From Thiobacillus denitrificans (GTDB lineage Bacteria > Pseudomonadota > Gammaproteobacteria > Burkholderiales > Thiobacillaceae), in assembly GCA_020723405.1 (NCBI GenBank), contig DYIY01000008.1:62001-126000 (forward strand): a DNA stretch of 64,000 bases, read 5' to 3'. A program made the position numbers and the translations under genes. Within the stretch, counting starts at the first letter, position 1, and every line of letters starts with the position of its first letter. The notes under the pieces were generated by a model, which was given only the letters and a program-made list of their open reading frames with translations, was not told the origin of the DNA and searched no databases. Below, one piece after another: positions 26,644 through 34,194 of the stretch.

Positions 26644-26686
26644 CCTCCCCGGGGCTGCACCAGCCCCGGCGTTACCCTGGCGTAAC
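26629..26686. promoter_or_regulatory. Pair of AioR2-type enhancer sites
   Basis: GTTACCCCGGAGTAAC (26629-26644) and GTTACCCTGGCGTAAC (26671-26686) are perfect GTTAC-N6-GTAAC palindromes centred 42 bp apart, about four helical turns. They lie roughly 140-200 bp before the sigma-54 promoter at 26822. Their core lacks the trailing G of the aioBA sites, which defines a second subclass shared with the site at aioX2. Confidence 0.78.
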
Positions 26687-26821
26687 GCGGCAGCCCGCCT
26701 TGCCCGTCCCTGGCCGAGGGGGGCCACGGCCCGCCCAACACCCCCGCAAGCCTCGCCGGATTTGGCTTCGGTCAACGGGCCACGGTTGCTGAAACCCGCT
26801 TACCACCCGCCGTTTTCCCCC

Positions 26822-26837
26822 TGGCATGACGGTTGCA
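26822..26837 (+). promoter_or_regulatory. Sigma-54 promoter of the FNR-class regulator
   Basis: TGGCATGACGGTTGCA has -24 GG and -12 GC 10 bp apart and a near-consensus TTGCA. It lies 30 bp before the ATG at 26868. An in-frame ATG at 26826 lies inside the promoter and is therefore not the start. Confidence 0.9.
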
Positions 26838-26867
26838 ACACCTTGGCCACAGCCAAGAAAAGCCGCC

Positions 26868-27596
26868 ATGAACGCCTTCCCCCTCAGCCCCACCCAGATC
26901 AGCGACATTCTCAGCCGCCTGGGCTACTTCCGCGACCTGGGCCCGGCCACCCTGCGCAACCTGGCCCAGGGTGCCCGGCAGATCACCGTGCGCCGCATGG
27001 AAAGCGTGTTCAACAAGGGCGACCCGGCCGAAGCGCTCTACGTGGTGGTGAGCGGCCAGGTGAAGCTCTACCTGTCCCAGGCCAACCGCAGCGAAAAGGT
27101 GGTGGCCCTGGTGAACCACGGCCAGAGCTTCGGCATCGCCTCCCTGTGGCTGGGCCTGCCCCACGCCGCCCACGCCATGGCCAAGAGCGACAGCCACCTG
27201 CTCCTGGTGGATCGCCAGACCCTGATCCGCCAGGCCCGCCAGGACAGTCTGCTGGCGGAATGCCTGATGACCGACCTGTCGCAACGGGTCATGGACCTGA
27301 TGCACGACCTGGAAAGCTGCACCCCCCGCTCCAGCCTGCAACGGGTGAGCTGTTTCCTGTTGCAGCACCGGCCCGAATCCGGGCTGGGCGATTACGACAT
27401 CCTGCTCACCTCCACCAAGCGGGACATCGCCGCCAAGCTCAACCTGACCCAGGAGACCCTGTCGCGCATGTTCCAGCACCTGAGCCGGGAAGGGGCCATC
27501 CAGGTCCAGGGCCGGCTCATCCGGGTGCTGGACAGCCACAAACTGGCCGAGATCAACCGGCTGCAATGCCCCCCCGGGGAAGCCTTATCCGAGTGA
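26868..27596 (+). CDS. Crp/FNR-family transcriptional regulator
   Basis: A 242-residue regulator with an N-terminal cyclic-nucleotide-binding-type beta barrel (about residues 20-130), a dimerisation helix and a C-terminal HTH_Crp domain. The recognition helix TQETLSRMF has the E-x-x-S-R arrangement of FNR, predicting TTGAT-type half-sites. The N-terminal cysteines of FNR are absent, so it is not an oxygen sensor of the FNR Fe-S kind; the signal may be its own level, set by AioR2 and sigma-54. FNR-type boxes lie before moaA and before the next operon. Confidence 0.9.
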   Translation: MNAFPLSPTQISDILSRLGYFRDLGPATLRNLAQGARQITVRRMESVFNKGDPAEALYVVVSGQVKLYLSQANRSEKVVALVNHGQSFGIASLWLGLPHAAHAMAKSDSHLLLVDRQTLIRQARQDSLLAECLMTDLSQRVMDLMHDLESCTPRSSLQRVSCFLLQHRPESGLGDYDILLTSTKRDIAAKLNLTQETLSRMFQHLSREGAIQVQGRLIRVLDSHKLAEINRLQCPPGEALSE

Positions 27597-27610
27597 TTTA
27601 CTCAGGCACA

Positions 27611-27624
27611 TTGAGTGGAATCAA
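27611..27624. promoter_or_regulatory. FNR-type box upstream of the cytochrome/molybdoenzyme operon
   Basis: TTGAGTGGAATCAA differs by one base from TTGAT-N4-ATCAA. It lies 134 bp before the first gene of the operon and just after the FNR-class regulator. No clear -35/-10 or sigma-54 elements were seen in 27625-27757. Confidence 0.6.
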
Positions 27625-27757
27625 TGGAAGTTCACGCAAAGCCCGGTCCGGCGGTCCTTTGTGTTCATGATGCGCTCCCGGCTGGCCATTCCAACCCAAC
27701 CCGCGAGCCCGGTCCCAGTCAAATCGGCCCCAGACAAATGGATAGGAGACAACACCC

Positions 27758-28333
27758 ATGATTGCCCGGTATCCCTTGCTACTCGCCGCCGGCCTGGCCC
27801 TGGCCGGCTCCCTGGCCCACGCCGGCCCCACCGATGACCTGGCCCGGACCTGCAACGGCTGCCACGGCCTGAACGGCGTGTCCGCGGGCCCCAACATGCC
27901 CAGCATCGGCGGCCTGCCCGAGACCTACCTGAAGAACCTGCTGCTGCAATGGAAGAAGGGCGAGCGCTACGCCGCCACCATGGATCGTCACGTCAAGGGC
28001 TACAGCGATGACGAACTGGCCGCCCTGGCCGCCTACTTCAGCAAGCTGCCCTGGGTGCCCGTGGTGCAGAAGGCCGACGACAAGACCCTGGCCGCCGGCA
28101 AGGCCGCCACCGAGCGCTGCGAGACCTGCCACGGCGCCACCGGCGGCGAGCCCGACGATGCCGAGACCCCCAGGCTCAATGGCCAGTGGGCCGGCTACAT
28201 GGAGCTGGAACTCCTGAAATACCGCACCGAAGCGGCCAACATGCCCCACAAGAAGATGCGCAACAACGCCAGGAAACTGGATGAAGCCGACGTGGGCCAG
28301 GCCGCCCGCTATTACGCCGCCCAGCCCAAGTAA
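27758..28333 (+). CDS. Diheme cytochrome c, c4/FccA-like
   Basis: A 191-residue periplasmic cytochrome with a signal peptide (about residues 1-22) and two class I heme motifs, CNGCHG (about 32) and CETCHG (about 125), each followed by distal methionine-containing segments (NMPSIGG, NMPHKKMR). It is followed after 15 bp by an FccB-like flavoprotein, so it may be the cytochrome subunit of a flavocytochrome c sulfide dehydrogenase. It could equally be a c4-type electron acceptor for AioBA or the molybdoenzyme. AGGAG precedes the ATG. Confidence 0.88.
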   Translation: MIARYPLLLAAGLALAGSLAHAGPTDDLARTCNGCHGLNGVSAGPNMPSIGGLPETYLKNLLLQWKKGERYAATMDRHVKGYSDDELAALAAYFSKLPWVPVVQKADDKTLAAGKAATERCETCHGATGGEPDDAETPRLNGQWAGYMELELLKYRTEAANMPHKKMRNNARKLDEADVGQAARYYAAQPK

Positions 28334-28348
28334 GCCAGGAGACGACTC

Positions 28349-29665
28349 ATGAGCCATTTCAATCGCCGCGCCTTCATCAAGGCCGCCATCGCCGCCGCCC
28401 CCGCCTCTGCCTGTCTGACCCTGCCCGGAACCGCCCGGGCCGGCAGGAAGGCAGCCGTCGTGGTGGTGGGTGGCGGCTTCGGCGGCGCCACCGCCGCCAA
28501 GTACCTGAAGCTGATGGACCCGGCCCTGGACGTGACCCTGGTGGAGCGGCAGAAGACCTACACCTCCTGCCCCCTGTCCAACGAGGTCATCTCCGGCCAT
28601 GGCCGGATCGAGGATCTGCAGGCGGGCTATGACGGCCTGAAGAAGCGGGGCGTCAACGTGATCTTCGACGATGCCACCGGCATCGACGCCGCCAGGAAGA
28701 CCGTCAGCCTGAAGGGGGGCAAGACCCTGAACTACGACGCCCTGGTGCTGTCCCCGGGCATCGACTTCAACTATGCCGGGGTGGCCGGCTACAGCGAGGA
28801 ACTGGCCAACACCAGCCACCCCCACGCCTGGAAGGCCGGCCCCCAGACCCTGGCCCTGAAGAAGAAGCTGGAGGGCATGCAGGACGGACAGACCTTCGTC
28901 CTCACCGTGCCTCCCGGTCCTTTCCGCTGCCCCCCCGGGCCCTATGAGCGGGCTTCCCAGGTGGCCAGCTACTTCAAGCACCACGGCCTGAACAAGTCCA
29001 AGGTGATCATCGCCGACGCCAACGATTCCTTCTCCAAGAAGGGCCTGTTCGAGCAGGCCTGGAAGCTGCAATACCCGGGCATGATCGAGTGGATTGCCGG
29101 GGCGGCCGGGGGCAAGGTGGTGAAGTTCGACGCCAGGACCAACACGGCCTCCAGCGACTTCAACGATTTCAAGGGCGACGTGGTGAACGTGATACCGCCC
29201 CACCATGCCGGGGCCATCGCCAGGAACGCCGGCCTGACCAACGACAAGGGCTGGTGCCCGGTGGACATGCTGACCATGGAATCCACGATCCAGAAGGACA
29301 TCTGGGTGGTGGGCGACGCCTGCGTCCACGGTGACCTGCCGGTCTACGCGGCACCCAAGTCGGCCCACTCGGCGGCCACCCAGGCCAAGGTGGCGGCCGG
29401 CGCCATCATCGCCAAGCTGAACGGCCTGCCGGCCCCGGAGCCCTTCTTCGTCAACACCTGCTACAGCATCACGGCGCCGGACTGGGGCTTCTCGGTGGTG
29501 CACATCTACCGGGTCCAGGGCGGCAAGCTGGTCTACATCAAGGAGGCCGGCGGCATCAGCCCGGTGAACATCGAGGACCCGGCCCAGCTCAGGCTGCAAC
29601 GCAAGCTGGAATCCGAATACGCCACCGGCTGGCTGAAAAACATCATGGCGGATGCCTTCGCCTGA
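28349..29665 (+). CDS. fccB: FccB-like FAD-dependent sulfide dehydrogenase flavoprotein
   Basis: A 438-residue flavoprotein with a Tat leader (NRRAFIKA). The Rossmann motif VVVGGGFGGATAAKYL is near residue 37. YTSCPLSNEV contains the cysteine position used for covalent FAD attachment in FccB. RCPPGPYERAS (about residue 192) and VNTCYS (about 371) supply the redox-active cysteine pair, and the C-terminal part is the FCSD flavin-binding domain. In the family it oxidises sulfide to sulfur/polysulfide and passes electrons to the diheme subunit. Linkage to a molybdoenzyme and to aio regulation is unusual. Confidence 0.9.
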   Translation: MSHFNRRAFIKAAIAAAPASACLTLPGTARAGRKAAVVVVGGGFGGATAAKYLKLMDPALDVTLVERQKTYTSCPLSNEVISGHGRIEDLQAGYDGLKKRGVNVIFDDATGIDAARKTVSLKGGKTLNYDALVLSPGIDFNYAGVAGYSEELANTSHPHAWKAGPQTLALKKKLEGMQDGQTFVLTVPPGPFRCPPGPYERASQVASYFKHHGLNKSKVIIADANDSFSKKGLFEQAWKLQYPGMIEWIAGAAGGKVVKFDARTNTASSDFNDFKGDVVNVIPPHHAGAIARNAGLTNDKGWCPVDMLTMESTIQKDIWVVGDACVHGDLPVYAAPKSAHSAATQAKVAAGAIIAKLNGLPAPEPFFVNTCYSITAPDWGFSVVHIYRVQGGKLVYIKEAGGISPVNIEDPAQLRLQRKLESEYATGWLKNIMADAFA

Positions 29666-29763
29666 TTGCCGCTGATTTCCGTTGATCTCCGTTTACCGGT
29701 CGCCCTATCCCCTCCAGGGGGGTGGCCGGGCTTTATCCCTGCCTCAAATCAAGGAGACGAATG

Positions 29764-32361
29764 ATGAGCGTGACACGTAGGGGTTTCATGAAGGGCATGG
29801 GCGCGGTGGCGGGAGCCACCGGGGTCAGCTTCAACCTTCCCGGCATCGCCCGGGCCGCCGAGAAGGCGGAAGCCGCAGCGGTGGCCAAGTCGGCCCTGGG
29901 GGACCAGGTGATCAAGTCCACCTGTGTCCATTGCGTGAATTTCTGCGGCATCGAGGCCCGGGTGTCGGACGGGGTGATCCGCGCCATCTACCCCGACAAG
30001 GCCCGCTCCGACTATTACAACTGGGGCATCTGCCCGAAGGGGGCCTCCGGGGTGTTCAACACCTACAACCCCTACCGGCTGAAGAAGCCCATGAAACGCA
30101 CCAACCCCAACAAGGGCATGAACGAAGACCCGAAATGGGTGGAAATCTCCTGGGACGAGGCCTTCCAGACCCTCACCGACAGGCTGGGCAGGATCAAGGC
30201 CGACAACCCCTCCAAGCTGGTCTGGCATCACGGCCACGGCAAGTACACCATCGGCGACCAGTTCCCCAAGGCCTTCTGCGCCGCCTTCGGCACGCCCAAC
30301 GTCATCCACCGCACCACCACCTGCGAGTCCTCCCGCCATGTGGCGGACGAACTGACCTGGGGCTATCACGGCCACCTGCCGGACCTGGAATACACCAAGC
30401 TCTATCTGTCCTTCGGCTCCAATCCCTTCGAGGGTGAACAATGGTCCCGCTGGCTGGACCACGCCATCATGGACGGCAAGGAACGGGGCATGAAGATGAT
30501 CGTCATCGAACCCCGCTTCTCCCACGCTGCCGCCAAGGCCAACGAGTGGATCCCGGTGCGCCCGGGCAAGGATGCGGCCCTGATCCTGGCCCTGTGCAAG
30601 CAGCTCATCGACAACAAGACCATCGACACAGGCTTCCTCACCACCTACACCAACGCCGCCCAACTGGTGGGGGAGGACGGCCTGATCCTGAAAAGCGCGG
30701 AAGGCAAGCCCCTGGTCTGGGACAAGACCTATTCCTCTGCGCGCAGTTATGACGACGGCATGCTCGATCCGGCCCTCAACGGCAGCTTCGAAGTAAACGG
30801 GAAGATGTACAAAACGGCCTTCCAGGTCCTGACGGACAGCCTGAAGGACGTGACCCCGGAATACGCCGAGGAAGTGAGCGGCGTGCCCGCCGCCCGCATC
30901 AGGAGCCTGGCCCAGGAGATCGCCACCGCCGCCAGCATCGGCTCGGTGATGAATCTGGAAGGCCAGTACATCCGCTACCGGCCCGTGGTGGCCTACACCT
31001 TCCGGGGCCTGTCGGCCAAGGAGTTCGGCGTGCAGAACTCCCGGGCAGCCCTGATCCTCAACATGCTCATCGGTTCCCCCGACGCCGTGGGCGGGCTGCA
31101 CCTCCACGACGTGTTGAAGAATCCGGCCTATCTGGAAGCTTCCAAGTGCGAATACCCGCCCAAGCGGGTGGACCTGGCCAAGACCGTGTACTTCCCCCAT
31201 GGCCACCATGACGTGTGCCAGCAGGTGCAATACACGGTGAACGATCCCAAGGCCTACGGCCTGCCCTACGTGCCGGAGATGCAGATCTTCTTCGCCACCA
31301 ACCGGCCCTTCTCCACCTCCGACGCCCTCAAGCAGCAGGATGGCATGAAGAAGACCTTCAACGTGGTCATCGACATCGTCAACACCGAGACCTGCCAGTT
31401 TGCCGATCTGGTCCTGCCCGACCTCACCTACCTGGAGGCCTGGCACTTCTCCCCCACCCGCTGGACGCCCAACCGCAAGCACACGGCCATCCGCCAGCCC
31501 ATGACCAACGCCTACAACATCCCCCACGACGCCACCAGCATCCTCTGGGAACTGGCCAAGCGCCTGGGCATCCGCGACGCCTACGTGGAGAACCTGAACA
31601 AGCAGTGGGGCTTGAAGGACAAGCTGTTCGAGAAGGGCCGCGACTACACCCCCCGGGAGATGGTGGAAGTGCTGTGGGAGGACAAGGCCCACAAACCCTT
31701 CCAGTACGCCCTGGACAATGGCTTCACCGGCAAGAAGGTGGATGCCAAGGCCCGCTACCTCAGCGGCCTGGAGGCCAAGATGAAGGGTGCCGGGCAGCCG
31801 CGCATGAAGCTCTATGCCGATCAGTTGGTGGAAAGCTACGCCAAGGTGGAAAAAACGGTGAAGACCAACAACATCGCCAACATCGACCTGGCGGGCTACA
31901 AACTGGCCTATTCGCCCCTCCCCCTGAAGGAGCATGCGTTCCCCACCCCCCACCGGGAAGCCAAGGACTATCCGCTGTACCTCATCACCCACAAGCGGAT
32001 GTACCGCAACCAGGCGGGCAACACCGCCCACAACCCCATCCTCAACTTCGCCATCGGCGCCGACACCCAGGAGAACGCCATCGCCATCAACGCCGACACG
32101 GCCAAGGCCATGGGCCTGAAGGATGGCGACGCGGTGATAGTGGAAAGCCGGGTGGGCAAGGCCAGGGGCACGGTCAAGCTGACCCAGGGCATCCGCCCGG
32201 ACACCATCGCCATTTCCTACCACCACGGCCACTGGTCCCTGGGGGCGCCGGAATACGCCAGGAAGGGCACCTGGATCAACCAGGCCATGGAACTGCATCC
32301 GGACAAGATCTCCGGCATGAATTCCTTCAACGACACCAAAGTCAAGCTCTACAAGGCCTGA
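29764..32361 (+). CDS. Molybdopterin oxidoreductase catalytic subunit (ArrA/ArxA/PsrA-like)
   Basis: An 865-residue DMSO-reductase-family enzyme with a Tat leader (TRRGFMKG). [4Fe-4S] ligands are C54, C57, C61 and C90 (CVHCVNFCG...GICPKG). The probable molybdenum-ligating cysteine is in TTTCESSRH. The C-terminal MoCo domain contains HKRMYRNQAGNTAHNP. Length and subunit partners fit complex iron-sulfur molybdoenzymes acting on arsenic or sulfur compounds, but I cannot choose between arsenite oxidase (Arx), arsenate reductase (Arr) and polysulfide/thiosulfate chemistry. AAGGAG lies 7 bp before ATG 29764; ATG 29761 is an alternative. No NrfD/DmsC membrane anchor is present. Confidence 0.88.
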   Translation: MSVTRRGFMKGMGAVAGATGVSFNLPGIARAAEKAEAAAVAKSALGDQVIKSTCVHCVNFCGIEARVSDGVIRAIYPDKARSDYYNWGICPKGASGVFNTYNPYRLKKPMKRTNPNKGMNEDPKWVEISWDEAFQTLTDRLGRIKADNPSKLVWHHGHGKYTIGDQFPKAFCAAFGTPNVIHRTTTCESSRHVADELTWGYHGHLPDLEYTKLYLSFGSNPFEGEQWSRWLDHAIMDGKERGMKMIVIEPRFSHAAAKANEWIPVRPGKDAALILALCKQLIDNKTIDTGFLTTYTNAAQLVGEDGLILKSAEGKPLVWDKTYSSARSYDDGMLDPALNGSFEVNGKMYKTAFQVLTDSLKDVTPEYAEEVSGVPAARIRSLAQEIATAASIGSVMNLEGQYIRYRPVVAYTFRGLSAKEFGVQNSRAALILNMLIGSPDAVGGLHLHDVLKNPAYLEASKCEYPPKRVDLAKTVYFPHGHHDVCQQVQYTVNDPKAYGLPYVPEMQIFFATNRPFSTSDALKQQDGMKKTFNVVIDIVNTETCQFADLVLPDLTYLEAWHFSPTRWTPNRKHTAIRQPMTNAYNIPHDATSILWELAKRLGIRDAYVENLNKQWGLKDKLFEKGRDYTPREMVEVLWEDKAHKPFQYALDNGFTGKKVDAKARYLSGLEAKMKGAGQPRMKLYADQLVESYAKVEKTVKTNNIANIDLAGYKLAYSPLPLKEHAFPTPHREAKDYPLYLITHKRMYRNQAGNTAHNPILNFAIGADTQENAIAINADTAKAMGLKDGDAVIVESRVGKARGTVKLTQGIRPDTIAISYHHGHWSLGAPEYARKGTWINQAMELHPDKISGMNSFNDTKVKLYKA

Positions 32362-32373
32362 GGAGAAGACACC

Positions 32374-33060
32374 ATGGCAAAGTTTGTTCGCGTCATCGAC
32401 ACTGAACGCTGCTTCGGCTGCCGCTCCTGCGTGGCGGCCTGCGCGGTGGAGAACCACTTCACGCCCGAGTCGCCGTGGAACGTGATGATCGAGTACGAAA
32501 GCGGCCACTTTCCCAACGTGGCCCGCAACTTCGTCACCATGAACTGCATGCACTGCGAGCACCCGTCCTGCAAGGCGGCCTGCGATGCGGCCGGCTTCAA
32601 GGCCATCAGCAAGAACGAGTTCGGCGTGGTGCTCATCGACTACGAGAAGTGCACCGGCTGCGGCTACTGCGCCACCACCTGCCCCTACGGGGTGCCCCAG
32701 CTCAACGGGGCCAAGGTGGACAGCCTTTACCCCGGCGCCGACAGGACCGCCTACGAGCAGATGGGCAACCTCTCGCCCCTGCATCGCAAGAAGGCCAACA
32801 CGGCGGAGAAGTGCACCTTCTGCTGGCACAAGCTGGAGAAGGCCATCGCGGCGGGCAAGATCAGCGAGATCGGCAAGACCCCGGACTTCACCCCCACCTG
32901 CGACCTGGTCTGCCCGGTCCAGGCCCGGGTATTCGGCGACATCGACGACCCCACCAGCGCCGTCTCCACCTACATCGCCAGGAAGAAGGCCACCCAGGTG
33001 AAGAAGGAGTTCGGCACCGAACCGCAGGTCTATTACGTCCTCAACGGGGGAGATCACTGA
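32374..33060 (+). CDS. Four-cluster ferredoxin-like electron transfer subunit
   Basis: A 228-residue DmsB/PsrB/ArrB-type protein. Cysteine groups CFGCRSCVAAC, CMHCEHPSCKAAC, CTGCGYCATTC and CTFC...CDLVCP can ligate four cubane clusters. No signal peptide is present; it would be exported with the Tat-carrying catalytic subunit. It starts 12 bp after that gene and is 1 bp from the next. It passes electrons from the molybdenum centre, here probably to the small cytochrome encoded next. Confidence 0.92.
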   Translation: MAKFVRVIDTERCFGCRSCVAACAVENHFTPESPWNVMIEYESGHFPNVARNFVTMNCMHCEHPSCKAACDAAGFKAISKNEFGVVLIDYEKCTGCGYCATTCPYGVPQLNGAKVDSLYPGADRTAYEQMGNLSPLHRKKANTAEKCTFCWHKLEKAIAAGKISEIGKTPDFTPTCDLVCPVQARVFGDIDDPTSAVSTYIARKKATQVKKEFGTEPQVYYVLNGGDH

Positions 33061-33061
33061 G

Positions 33062-33433
33062 ATGAAACAGCTCAAACTCATGGCCATCCTGGCCACCGCC
33101 CTGCTGGTCTGTGCCTCCGCCGCCACGGCCGAGGACAAGCCCATGAACCTGCGCAAGACCGCCGAGGGCATCCGCGCCGGCACGGTCAACGTGGGCAAGG
33201 CCTACAACCTGGCCGAGGAAGGCCGCTTCCACCAGATCCACACCGAAACCCTGGGTATCAAGTGCGGCGGCTGCCACACCAACGACAGCTATCCGGCCGA
33301 CTACCTCTACCTGCGCAAGCCTGAATTCCCGCACCAGTACCAGGGCGAGAAGGTAAAGGCGGTGGAGCGGGCAAAATGCATCGGCTGCCACTCGGAAGGC
33401 AACGTGGCCACGGTTTTCTACAACCGGAAATAG
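33062..33433 (+). CDS. Small diheme cytochrome c
   Basis: A 123-residue protein with a signal peptide (about residues 1-22) and two heme motifs, CGGCH (about 67) and CIGCH (about 106), in its C-terminal half. The final residues TVFYNRK end just after the second heme. It is in the position where related complexes have a membrane anchor, suggesting the complex is soluble and hands electrons to the periplasmic cytochrome pool. No close named family was recognised. Confidence 0.85.
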   Translation: MKQLKLMAILATALLVCASAATAEDKPMNLRKTAEGIRAGTVNVGKAYNLAEEGRFHQIHTETLGIKCGGCHTNDSYPADYLYLRKPEFPHQYQGEKVKAVERAKCIGCHSEGNVATVFYNRK

Positions 33434-33442
33434 CCCGGGCAA

Positions 33443-33465
33443 CCGGCGCCGTTCCCCGGCGCCGG
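33443..33465 (+). other. GC-rich hairpin between cytochrome and chaperone genes
   Basis: CCGGCGCC, a 7-bp loop, and GGCGCCGG form a perfect 8-bp stem just after the cytochrome gene. There is no T-run, so it is not a canonical terminator; it could lower expression of the downstream chaperone or protect the upstream mRNA. Confidence 0.5.
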
Positions 33466-33498
33466 CCGCCTCCCCACACGACCCGAGCGAGACTGCAC

Positions 33499-34194
33499 AT
33501 GATCCCGGACACCCTGGCGGCTTCGGCCGAAGAGCGAAGCCGATTCTTCTGGTGGCTAGCCGAATGGTTCCTGGCTCCTCCCGACCCGGAGAGGCTCGCC
33601 TCGCTGCCCGACACGAGCGACGGCTGGACCCCGGCGGACCTGCCCGACGGCCTGGGACGGGCCTGGCAAGCCCTGGCCGTCAGCGCGCCCGCCCCGGGGT
33701 CCACACCGCCCCTGGAGCACCTGGGCGTGGAGTTCACCCGGCTGTTCTCCGGCCTGCAGGAAGGCCTGGGACCGCCTCCTCCCTTCGAATCGGTGTGGCG
33801 GGAAGAGCGCCTCATCGGCGAGACCACCGCCCAAGTCATCGCGACCTACAGCCGGGCCGGCTTCGCCGACATCGAACCGGCCACCGGTCCCCAGGACCAC
33901 GTCGCCGTGGAACTCAAGTTCCTGGCCCTCCTGGCCTTTCGGGAAGCGGAGGCCTGGCTAAGGAACGACCGGGAGGCCGCCGTCCTGCGCGGCAAGCAGC
34001 AACAGGACTTCATCGCCGAACACGTGAATGTCTGGGTACCCCGCTGGGCGAGGGCCGTGGCGGAACAGGCCCGGCATCCCCTGTACCCGGCCCTGGTCCG
34101 GCTCCTGGTGGTCGGCCTGGAGCAAAGCCTGTTCGAATGCAGCGGGGATCAGGCAAACGACGTGCTGCCGCCGGCCCAGGCCGTGGCACGATGA
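33499..34194 (+). CDS. TorD/DmsD-family molybdoenzyme chaperone
   Basis: A 231-residue, all-helical cytoplasmic chaperone. The family pattern is visible in LGVEFTRLFSG (about residue 77) and GPQDHVAVELKFLALL (about 130). Such proteins bind the Tat leader and mature the apo-enzyme before export; the client should be the oxidoreductase at 29764. The stop overlaps the next start as ATGA. Confidence 0.88.
   Translation: MIPDTLAASAEERSRFFWWLAEWFLAPPDPERLASLPDTSDGWTPADLPDGLGRAWQALAVSAPAPGSTPPLEHLGVEFTRLFSGLQEGLGPPPPFESVWREERLIGETTAQVIATYSRAGFADIEPATGPQDHVAVELKFLALLAFREAEAWLRNDREAAVLRGKQQQDFIAEHVNVWVPRWARAVAEQARHPLYPALVRLLVVGLEQSLFECSGDQANDVLPPAQAVAR

Noticed and set aside
26826-26868. Start of the FNR-class gene at ATG 26826
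   Set aside because: This ATG is part of the -24 element of the sigma-54 promoter; ATG 26868 fits the family N-terminus.
28349-29665. Sulfide:quinone oxidoreductase
   Set aside because: The Tat leader, the FCSD C-terminal domain, RCPPGPYERAS and an adjacent diheme cytochrome favour FccB.
29764-32361. Firm assignment as ArxA or ArrA
   Set aside because: Length and partners fit, but diagnostic substrate residues cannot be aligned by eye and the usual membrane subunit is absent.
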